The notes beneath the pieces are model-generated. The model was not told where the DNA came from and searched no databases. It worked only from the letters and a program-made list of their open reading frames with translations. Below, piece by piece: positions 1 through 4,747 of a stretch of 6,815 nt of DNA (position 1 is its first letter; every line of letters starts with the position of its first letter). A program made the position numbers and the translations under genes. This DNA is from Candidatus Woesearchaeota archaeon (GTDB taxonomy: Archaea > Nanobdellota > Nanobdellia > Woesearchaeales > UBA10107): contig DUFL01000050.1 of assembly GCA_013331965.1 (NCBI GenBank), positions 5,683 through 12,497 on the forward strand, given 5' to 3'.

Positions 1-2705
1 ATCTCAACTTTGATGGAAGGATCTTCTTTTGTAACTTGTCTTAAAACCTCAACAAGCTTAGGCAAATCCTGAGGGATTTTAGCTCTTATCGCTTTTGTAA
101 CAACTGGCTCGAATATATGCTTGATTTCCTCGAATGGAATTTCTTCCTCGACTGAAATAGTATCTCCAGCTCTTGTACGAACTCCCATTATAGCGATAAT
201 ATTTCCGCATGGAATGGATTCAATCATTTCTGTCTTGACTCCTTTATAGATATACAGATTCTGTATCCTTTGCTTATTATTTTCTCCGGAAACAAATACT
301 TCCTGCCCTGCAGCCATCGTTCCTGAAAATAATCTCCCTGCGGCGATTTCACGGCCAGAACGAGGCTCGATAAGGATTCTCGTGATGACGAACATCAATT
401 TTCCTTTAGGGTCGCAATTAAGCAGATTCTTTCCTAATTCAGATTCAGCTTCCCCTCTCCATATCTTGGGAATTCTGTAAGCTTGTGCTTCTTTTGGATT
501 AGGAAGATGTTTGATGACCATATCAAGCAAAACTTCATGCAATGGTGCTTTCTCCCAAACCCATTTCTTCCTTGCATCTTCATCTAAGTTGTAAATATTA
601 AGAATATCTTTAAACGAAATGCCTTTCTTTTTCATGAAAGCAACCGACATAGCCCAGTTGTCTCTTGCAGAGCCAAATGCAACCGAACCATCCATTATGT
701 CAACTTTCCATTTCTCCCTGAACTCCGGTTCTGCAAACCTTTCAATTAATTTGTTGAATTTCAGAACAATCTCTGAAAATCTTTTCTGCATCTGCTCGGG
801 AGTGAACATCATCTCTTTAATCAGTCTATCGCATTTATTAATAAACAAAACCGGTTTAACTCTTTCTCTGATTGCCTGGCGTAAAACAGTCTCAGTTTGC
901 GGCATGATTCCCTCAGATGCGCAGACCAATACTATAGTTCCGTCTACTGCGCGCATCGCTCTGGTGACATTTCCTCCAAAATCGACATGACCGGGAGTAT
1001 CAATTAAATTAATCAAAAATTCTTTTTCGTCAAAAGTGTGAGCCATTGAAACATTTGCTGAATCAACCGTCATTAAACGTTCCTGCTCATCTGCATGCTG
1101 CCATGTGGCCATTCCTGCTTCCAGATCTCCTGCTGCTTTTTCAGACATTAAGCCTGCGGCTGCGAGTAAATTGTCTGTGAGTGCCGTATTGTGAATTACC
1201 ATTCCTTCTGCCATAAAATTATGCGTTTCTGGAACTGTAAAGTCATAAACTACTTCTTCAAATCCTGCTTCTATTTTTTTGACTTCTATGAGCGAAATAT
1301 CATCTGCAGCTATGTCTTTCAGTTTTTTATTGAGAAGCATAATTTGATTTCCAGCTTTAATTGCATCGCAAACAATGCTTCCTGTTGCCTTAGATGTTAA
1401 AACTTCTAATTTTGCGGATTTTTCTTTCAATTCAAATCCTATGTTATTTAAGAAATTTAATGCAGAAGCTCCAGAAATCGCTAACGTATTATCTTTTTCT
1501 CTTATCGCAACACAGCCAAATCTTAATAACAGCAAATGCAAATCATCAATCATTCTTGTGCTTACAGAGCTTATTGTAACGGCGCTTCTTGATTTTTCAA
1601 CGCAACCGTCCGTATCAAAATAGCCTCTTAATAATGCAGCAACATTTTTATTCTCATTTTTCCATACAAATTCAGATATCTTGATGTTGTGTGATTTTTT
1701 CCTTAAAGGATAATCAAATAAGCTGTTGAACATATAAATTAAACTCAAATTCACGTGTATTTCTGGTGTCCTATCGGCTCTTTCGACCCTTCTTGTCTTG
1801 ACATGAAGTTTTCTGCATATTTGTTCAACATAAGACGCAAGCTGTTCTTTTCCTGCTATAAATTTAGCTCTAGACCCATCTCCCAAAAACAAGCCAGCTA
1901 AATAAAAGAATTTCTCGAAGTCGCTAGGCAGTTTCATGGCCAAAGAATTGTGTCCCCTCTGTTTTCCTGTTCTGTAAAAAATCTTATCTACGTTATCATA
2001 GACTTCATTTAAATCAATCGAGAATGTTTTTGCAATCTCAAGCAAATCCTTCAGATTATATCTGTTCTGCCAAATTCCATGATAAAACGATTTATGTTTC
2101 ACTGATGCAGTTATATTTTTAATTCCGTGAGAAAGTATTTTTTTCTTTAGATCCGATGCAAATTCATTATTTAAATTGGCATAAAAGTTGTTTTTTGACA
2201 ATAATTCAAGGAAAGTTTTTTTGATACTCATGCTAGTTTCATTATTAAGATTTCGTGCGCAAACTACTCTGTCCCCAATTTTAACATCTTTCGCTTCAAC
2301 ATACTTAAACCCTTCTTTAAATAAAAGGTATCTGTGCTCGGGAGTTGTATTTATTTCAAACCCATTTCTAAGATTTATTTTTATTGTATTGCCCCCCCTC
2401 AATCTCCACACATACTGGACTGGTTTCTTCTCAACTTTACGTGTTTCTTTATTCAGCGAGAAGATTTCTATTTTATTTTTAGGGACAAATATTGTATGGT
2501 CATCATTTTCTTTATGCACTTTTCCCTCTTTAGAAACCTCATCAAAAATCTGTTCAGCGGTTTTTATCATACCATTTGTTAGAAACACTCTCGAATTCCC
2601 AGAAATACATTTTCCGTGGTGAATATGGGCAGAAGTGGCTATATTCCTGATACGGACAGGATCACTTACAACTCTCAGCATCTTTGCTAATTTTTCGTCA
2701 GCCAT
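1..2705 (-). CDS. fusA: Archaeal elongation factor 2 (aEF-2), intein-split, C-terminus beyond window
   Basis: This is the ribosomal translocase GTPase of the cytoplasm. Visible are 32 N-extein residues, the intein (1188-2609) and 395 C-extein residues, 427 of roughly 730. In spliced numbering: G1 AHIHHGKT (26-33), switch I ERLMTVDSANVSM with Thr72, G3 DTPGH (95-99), G4 NKCD (149-152), G5 SAR (205-207), domain II barrel (RLFSGTMAAGQEVFV, about 317-331), and the start of domain III (DLPKLVEVLRQVTKEDPS). These long matches are EF-2, not IF2/IF5B. The start is ATG at 2705, directly after the ndk stop (TAAATG), with GAGG at 2713-2716 seven bases upstream. It is the last visible gene of the ribosomal operon. 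Odd points: G1 has His where family members usually have Asp (AHIDHGKT), and switch I reads RLMT rather than RGIT. The gene is open at the left edge, so the diphthamide-bearing domain is not seen. Confidence 0.95.
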   Translation of the reverse strand, partial: MADEKLAKMLRVVSDPVRIRNIATSAHIHHGKCISGNSRVFLTNGMIKTAEQIFDEVSKEGKVHKENDDHTIFVPKNKIEIFSLNKETRKVEKKPVQYVWRLRGGNTIKINLRNGFEINTTPEHRYLLFKEGFKYVEAKDVKIGDRVVCARNLNNETSMSIKKTFLELLSKNNFYANLNNEFASDLKKKILSHGIKNITASVKHKSFYHGIWQNRYNLKDLLEIAKTFSIDLNEVYDNVDKIFYRTGKQRGHNSLAMKLPSDFEKFFYLAGLFLGDGSRAKFIAGKEQLASYVEQICRKLHVKTRRVERADRTPEIHVNLSLIYMFNSLFDYPLRKKSHNIKISEFVWKNENKNVAALLRGYFDTDGCVEKSRSAVTISSVSTRMIDDLHLLLLRFGCVAIREKDNTLAISGASALNFLNNIGFELKEKSAKLEVLTSKATGSIVCDAIKAGNQIMLLNKKLKDIAADDISLIEVKKIEAGFEEVVYDFTVPETHNFMAEGMVIHNTALTDNLLAAAGLMSEKAAGDLEAGMATWQHADEQERLMTVDSANVSMAHTFDEKEFLINLIDTPGHVDFGGNVTRAMRAVDGTIVLVCASEGIMPQTETVLRQAIRERVKPVLFINKCDRLIKEMMFTPEQMQKRFSEIVLKFNKLIERFAEPEFREKWKVDIMDGSVAFGSARDNWAMSVAFMKKKGISFKDILNIYNLDEDARKKWVWEKAPLHEVLLDMVIKHLPNPKEAQAYRIPKIWRGEAESELGKNLLNCDPKGKLMFVITRILIEPRSGREIAAGRLFSGTMAAGQEVFVSGENNKQRIQNLYIYKGVKTEMIESIPCGNIIAIMGVRTRAGDTISVEEEIPFEEIKHIFEPVVTKAIRAKIPQDLPKLVEVLRQVTKEDPSIKVE
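1188..2609 (-). mobile_element. Intein with LAGLIDADG homing endonuclease, inserted in the aEF-2 P-loop (GK|T)
   Basis: This is an in-frame insertion of 474 codons between Lys32 and Thr33 of aEF-2. It would excise by protein splicing to restore GKT. Splicing motifs: N-terminal Cys1 (CISGNSRVF, block A); block B with T89-P-E-H92; block F VYDFTVPETHNFM (454-466); block G ending VIHN with His473-Asn474. The +1 extein residue is Thr, a valid nucleophile. The endonuclease domain carries both LAGLIDADG helices, LAGLFLGDG (Asp244) and LLRGYFDTDG (Asp334), about 90 residues apart. It therefore looks like a full bifunctional intein, not a mini-intein. There are no stops or frameshifts. Hand counts of 60-base stretches give about 20-28% GC in the intein (2161-2220, 1441-1500) against 40-57% in the extein (121-180, 301-360), which suggests separate ancestry. 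Splicing and cleavage activity are inferred from motifs only. Confidence 0.95.
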
Positions 2706-3269
2706 TTATTTTCCTCTTCTGTAATTGATAATTTCGTCTGGTTTTCTCCAGGAAACTATTTCCTCAGGACTGAACCATAATTTAATCTCTCTGTCTACTT
2801 CTTTTGAATCGTCTGTGCAGTGTACTAAATTTATTGCAGGCCTTTTGTTTATGTTTGCTAACAGATAACTGTCATGTGAAAAATCCCCTCTTATTGTTCC
2901 GGGCATCGCTTCTTCAGGATTTGTCGGCCCGACTAGTTTTTTCACAGCCGAAATCGCTTTATGTCCTTCCAAAATAAGTGCGATTATTGGATATATTCTT
3001 AAATCACTTGATAATGAGTCGCAAATCATCTGCCCGTATTTCTTAGGGTCTCCATCTGAAATATTAAGGGTCTGCATCATTTGCTTCCCTTTTTTTAAAA
3101 GCCACTCATCATCTTTTCTGTAATGTTCCTTTGCAATATTTTCATCAGCCATGACCATTTTCATGGCGACAATTTTCAAGCCGACTTTTTCAAACCTTGA
3201 TAATATTTCTCCGGCAAGACCTCTTGCCAATACATCCGGTTTGAATATAACAAGAGTTTTTTCGTTCAT
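2706..3269 (-). CDS. ndk: Nucleoside diphosphate kinase, enlarged form
   Basis: It transfers the gamma phosphate between nucleoside triphosphates and diphosphates through a phosphohistidine, supplying GTP and other NTPs. The 187-residue product shows KTLVIFKPD (Lys10 binds phosphate), the GPTNPEEAMPGTIRGDF loop (114-130), and NLVHCTDD followed by EVDREIKLWF, with the catalytic histidine at 150. Usual Ndk chains are about 140-150 residues. The extra length lies around residues 51-90 and in 131-147, just before the catalytic His. The usual His-Gly-Ser-Asp is His-Cys-Thr-Asp here. The start is ATG 3269, 23 bases after the L24e stop, without a clear Shine-Dalgarno sequence, so translation may be coupled to the upstream gene. 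Its position between rpl24e and the translation GTPase matches the conserved archaeal order. All core catalytic motifs are present, so it is probably active. Confidence 0.93.
   Translation of the reverse strand: MNEKTLVIFKPDVLARGLAGEILSRFEKVGLKIVAMKMVMADENIAKEHYRKDDEWLLKKGKQMMQTLNISDGDPKKYGQMICDSLSSDLRIYPIIALILEGHKAISAVKKLVGPTNPEEAMPGTIRGDFSHDSYLLANINKRPAINLVHCTDDSKEVDREIKLWFSPEEIVSWRKPDEIINYRRGK
2713..2716 (-). promoter_or_regulatory. Ribosome binding site of aEF-2
   Basis: GAGG (within AGAAGAGG) lies inside the last codons of ndk, seven bases before the aEF-2 ATG. It fixes the start at 2705 and implies translation linked to ndk. Confidence 0.6.
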
Positions 3270-3292
3270 TTTTGTTTTTGAAATTAATATTA

Positions 3293-3613
3293 TTATTTTG
3301 CCCGGGATTCAACAGCGGAGCTGTGCACAGCTTGGCTTTGCCGAGATTGTGTCTTTTGTTCCGGCTTTGCTTTCCTGACTTCTGATTTTGCTTTTTTCTG
3401 GTTACTGTGGTCTTTATGCTGTTCTGTTGCCATTCTCATTGCTTTTGCAGCTTTGTAATCAGCAGTCCATGCTGTTTCACGCGGAATCCTTCTTAGCTTG
3501 AACATATTCTTTTCGCATTTTGTTCCGCAGAGATGGACAACTTTCTCATCTTTCATGAATTTTATTTTTCCAGTCCCTCTTTCTATCTCATAGCCGCAGA
3601 ATGAGCATTTCAT
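3293..3613 (-). CDS. rpl24e: 50S ribosomal protein L24e with extended C-terminal tail
   Basis: This is a zinc-ribbon protein of the archaeal large subunit (TRASH-like fold). Residues 1-50 hold the whole family core: a four-cysteine zinc site (Cys3, Cys6, Cys29, Cys33), the GxGK turn and the basic LRRIPRETAWT segment. Archaeal L24e is usually about 60 residues; this one has 106. Residues from about 51 on are a Lys/Gln/Ser/Ala-rich tail that looks disordered, and residues 88-101 are encoded by a copy of a palindromic repeat also found upstream of the gene. The start ATG at 3613 has GAGG at 3621-3624 seven bases upstream. The ATG sits in the arm of a perfect 11-bp hairpin, so initiation may depend on melting it. 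It lies third in the operon, 97 bases after S28e, the widest gap within the operon. Confidence 0.92.
   Translation of the reverse strand: MKCSFCGYEIERGTGKIKFMKDEKVVHLCGTKCEKNMFKLRRIPRETAWTADYKAAKAMRMATEQHKDHSNQKKAKSEVRKAKPEQKTQSRQSQAVHSSAVESRAK
3312..3352 (-). repeat. Palindromic repeat copy 1, inside the 3' end of rpl24e
   Basis: On the plus strand it has a left hairpin (ACAGC-GGA-GCTGT, 3312-3324) directly followed by a 28-base core (3325-3352). The core has outer arms CACA/TGTG and an inner 6-bp stem CTTGGC-TTT-GCCGAG with one T·G pair. It matches copy 2 (3658-3685) at 23 of 28 bases in the same orientation. Within rpl24e it encodes residues 88-101, far from the conserved zinc domain. Confidence 0.75.
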
Positions 3614-3633
3614 TTTGAAACCTCAAAATGAAA
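3608..3633 (-). promoter_or_regulatory. Hairpin covering the rpl24e start codon and Shine-Dalgarno
   Basis: This is a perfect inverted repeat with arms 3608-3618 and 3623-3633 (11 bp) and a four-base loop. In the mRNA the loop is GGUU and supplies the GG of the GAGG Shine-Dalgarno (3621-3624), while the AUG (3613-3611) is paired in the 3' arm. The placement suggests control of translation; the AT-rich stem would be only moderately stable. Confidence 0.6.
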
Positions 3634-3685
3634 CCCAATCTCGATTTGTCGAGATGGGCACAGCGAGGCTTTGTCTCGATTGTGT
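3634..3685 (-). repeat. Palindromic repeat copy 2, in the S28e-L24e gap
   Basis: On the plus strand the left hairpin is ATCTCGA-TTTG-TCGAGAT (3638-3655), extended by CCC/GGG with one bulged A. It runs into the 28-base core at 3658-3685: outer arms CACA/TGTG and inner 6-bp stem CGAGGC-TTT-GTCTCG with one G·T pair. It has the same two-hairpin layout and orientation as copy 1, and all five core differences keep the inner stem paired. It is transcribed as part of the operon mRNA. Confidence 0.75.
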
Positions 3686-3688
3686 AAA

Positions 3689-3703
3689 CAAACTTTTAGT
3701 TTG
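3689..3703 (-). other. Short hairpin after rps28e
   Basis: Arms CAAACT and AGTTTG enclose a three-base loop eight bases past the S28e stop, followed on the mRNA by UUUAC. It is too weak and too U-poor to call a terminator. With the next three hairpins it leaves almost no unpaired sequence between S28e and L24e. Confidence 0.4.
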
Positions 3704-3710
3704 GTATTCT

Positions 3711-4019
3711 TCATTTTCTTCCTTTGCCGCCCATCTTTTGGGCTTCGTATTCTGTTTCTCTGAGCATAAGAATATCTCCGATTTGTATAGGGCCTCGGAC
3801 ATTTCTTCTTAAGAATTTACTCTCATCTCTTCCGGCAAGAACTTTGCATCTGACTTGTGTCACTTCTCCTCTTGTTCCGGTCCTTCCCATTATTTCTTCC
3901 ACTCTTGCAGGAGTTGCCTGCGAGAAATATACCTGATTGGAACCTTTTTGTTCCGGTGCTTTCTGTTCCTTTGTCTCATTCATGACTAAAGGCTTCTTCT
4001 GTGGCTTATCGCTTCCCAT
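3711..4019 (-). CDS. rps28e: 30S ribosomal protein S28e with N-terminal extension
   Basis: This small-subunit protein is found in archaea and eukaryotes. The family core occupies residues 35-95: ATPARVEEIMGRTGTRGEV, TQVRCKVLAGRD, RNVRGPIQIGDILMLRETE. Family members are usually about 65-75 residues; here some 30 Lys/Gln/Pro-rich residues precede the core and a GGKGRK tail follows. The chosen start (4019) follows the L7Ae stop by one base (TAAAATG), typical of coupled operon genes. An internal Met13 is possible, and neither start has a clear Shine-Dalgarno, so the extension could be 30 or 18 residues long. It is second in the operon after L7Ae, the usual archaeal order. Confidence 0.92.
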   Translation of the reverse strand: MGSDKPQKKPLVMNETKEQKAPEQKGSNQVYFSQATPARVEEIMGRTGTRGEVTQVRCKVLAGRDESKFLRRNVRGPIQIGDILMLRETEYEAQKMGGKGRK

Positions 4020-4020
4020 T

Positions 4021-4338
4021 TTATTCTGCTTTTAACTGTGCAATCAATTTCTTTGCTTCTCCTTCATTGACAATCGCTACGCTTGCAGTCGGCATTCCGA
4101 TTCCTGCTGCCGCTCCTAATTCTTCTTTAGAATCAACTTCGATGCAAGGCACGTTTTTTTCCTTTGCCAGAATAGGAAGATGCATTATTATTTCTGCAGG
4201 CTGCACATCTTTTGCATATACAACGAGCTTCGCAATTCCTTTTTCCAATGCCTTTGTTACTTCGTTAGTTCCTTTTCTTATCTTACCGCTGTTCTTAGCG
4301 ACTTCAACTGCCTGTAAAGCAAGTTCTTTTTTATCCAT
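4021..4338 (-). CDS. rpl7ae: Ribosomal protein L7Ae, kink-turn RNA-binding protein
   Basis: It binds kink-turns in 23S rRNA and, in archaea, in box C/D and H/ACA guide RNPs and RNase P. The product from this start is 105 residues, a little under the usual 117-125. Recognisable are GKIRKGTNEVTKALEKG (the N-E-x-T-K RNA-contact segment), AKLVVYAKDVQPAEIIMHLP, VPCIEVDSKEELGAAAG and the PTASVAIVNEG loop. The start at 4338 is preferred because GAGG (4345-4348) lies six bases upstream. The in-frame ATG at 4380 would add 14 residues unlike the family and has no Shine-Dalgarno. It is first gene of the operon, with a TATA box at 4437-4444 and a leader of about 75 bases that may hold a kink-turn-like fold. 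Confidence 0.95.
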   Translation of the reverse strand: MDKKELALQAVEVAKNSGKIRKGTNEVTKALEKGIAKLVVYAKDVQPAEIIMHLPILAKEKNVPCIEVDSKEELGAAAGIGMPTASVAIVNEGEAKKLIAQLKAE

Positions 4339-4344
4339 TTTGTT

Positions 4345-4348
4345 CCTC
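4345..4348 (-). promoter_or_regulatory. Ribosome binding site deciding the rpl7ae start
   Basis: GAGG (within TTGAGG) lies six bases before the ATG at 4338. It selects this start over the in-frame ATG at 4380, which has no such site. Confidence 0.65.
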
Positions 4349-4380
4349 AACCCATGAAATAGAGAATTTAATCCCCTCAT

Positions 4381-4399
4381 TCAGCCTGTTAAGGCGTCA
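4381..4399 (-). promoter_or_regulatory. Candidate kink-turn-like hairpin in the rpl7ae leader
   Basis: In the mRNA, a GCCU-UAAC-AGGC hairpin (4395-4384) is flanked by UGA on the 5' side (4399-4397, then one C) and by UGA on the 3' side (4383-4381), the latter making a box D-like CUGA. Tandem G·A pairs beside a stem are the hallmark of L7Ae targets. The outer stem is poor: only two adjacent pairs, then mismatches. An alternative pairing CCTGT/ACAGG (4410-4406 with 4390-4386) competes. Low confidence. Confidence 0.25.
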
Positions 4400-4436
4400 T
4401 AAATCACAGGTAATGATATAGAAAGTAAAGGGGTTA

Positions 4437-4444
4437 TTTATAAA
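4437..4444 (-). promoter_or_regulatory. TATA box of the ribosomal operon
   Basis: TTTATAAA (TTTATAAATA on the minus strand) lies about 95 bases before the rpl7ae start. A usual archaeal spacing puts the transcript start near 4413, giving a leader of about 75 bases, unlike the leaderless genes elsewhere in the window. Confidence 0.6.
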
Positions 4445-4467
4445 GGTTGTTGTAAACGAACGAAAAT

Positions 4468-4475
4468 TTTATATA
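4468..4475 (+). promoter_or_regulatory. TATA box of vapBC
   Basis: TTTATATA, preceded by a BRE-like CGAAAA, is centred about 27 bases before the vapB ATG. Transcription should begin at or next to the ATG, so the message is probably leaderless, and no Shine-Dalgarno is present. The box lies only about 30 bp from the divergent operon's TATA box. Confidence 0.65.
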
Positions 4476-4498
4476 CCCATACCCATACCCATACCCAT
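4475..4498 (+). repeat. Four tandem ACCCAT hexamers between vapB TATA box and start codon
   Basis: Four perfect copies of ACCCAT fill the whole interval from the last base of the TATA box to the vapB ATG at 4499. Each unit gained or lost would shift the TATA-to-ATG distance by 6 bp. The repeats could also be stacked operator sites for the VapB antitoxin. Confidence 0.9.
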
Positions 4499-4747
4499 AT
4501 GGCAACAAAGAACATAGCAATAACGGAAGATGCCTACAATCTTTTAGCCAGGCATAAAAGGCTCAACGAAAGTTTTTCAGAGGTAATACGGGCGCATTTT
4601 ACCAAAAAAAAGCATCTCTTGGATTTTGCAGGTGCATGGAGTGATATTCCTGAAAAAGAATGGAAGGATTTTGAAAATAAAGTGAAAAGTGCAAGGACGG
4701 ACATGAATGCTTCATTTGCAAAAAGAATAAAGAGGTTGAATTTATGA
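4499..4747 (+). CDS. vapB: VapB-family antitoxin (DUF217/UPF0330 type)
   Basis: It is predicted to bind and neutralise the VapC RNase encoded next to it and to repress its own promoter. The 82-residue product starts MATKNIAITEDAYNLLARHK, a short beta strand then helix typical of the archaeal VapB family. SFSEVIRAHF (25-34) completes the likely DNA-binding, dimerising part. LLDFAGAWSDI (40-50) is the segment that commonly follows in this family, and the charged tail (51-82) is the probable toxin-binding arm. The start at 4499 sits about 27 bases after a TATA box and directly after four ACCCAT hexamers. Its stop overlaps the vapC start by four bases (ATGA), so the two are co-translated. Family assignment is from recalled sequence pattern. 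Confidence 0.88.
   Translation: MATKNIAITEDAYNLLARHKRLNESFSEVIRAHFTKKKHLLDFAGAWSDIPEKEWKDFENKVKSARTDMNASFAKRIKRLNL
4732..4735 (+). promoter_or_regulatory. Ribosome binding site of vapC
   Basis: GAGG (within AAAGAGG) lies eight bases before the vapC ATG, inside the vapB coding end. The internal gene uses a Shine-Dalgarno while the first gene seems leaderless, a common archaeal pattern. Confidence 0.55.

Noticed and set aside
619..990. Plus-strand 123-codon open frame
   Set aside because: It lies antisense to strongly conserved EF-2 GTPase-domain coding sequence and shows no family features.
1191..1623. Several plus-strand open frames of 61-82 codons
   Set aside because: They are antisense to the intein, whose splicing and endonuclease motifs explain the region.
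2188..2622. Plus-strand 144-codon hydrophobic open frame
   Set aside because: It is antisense to the N-terminal half of the intein; the apparent membrane character comes from the reverse complement of Lys/Asn/Glu-rich codons.
3686..3710. Intrinsic terminator after rps28e
   Set aside because: The hairpin is short and A/T-rich without a proper U-run, and the downstream genes belong to the same conserved operon.
3615..3812. Plus-strand 65-codon open frame over the repeat region
   Set aside because: It runs across palindromic repeats and antisense to S28e, with no start signal or recognisable family.
3931..3955. GGAAC/GTTCC inverted repeat inside rps28e
   Set aside because: It is a five-pair stem in coding sequence that repetitive Glu-Gln-Lys codons explain; it has no match to the two-hairpin repeat.
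4001..4357. Plus-strand 118-codon open frame
   Set aside because: It is antisense to rpl7ae, which matches its family along the full length.
4339..4380. Longer rpl7ae start at 4380
   Set aside because: The added 14 residues do not resemble the family and no Shine-Dalgarno precedes that ATG, while the ATG at 4338 has one at good spacing.
4475..4498. Tandem hexamers as a CRISPR array
   Set aside because: Units are 6 bases with no spacers, so this is a simple tandem repeat.
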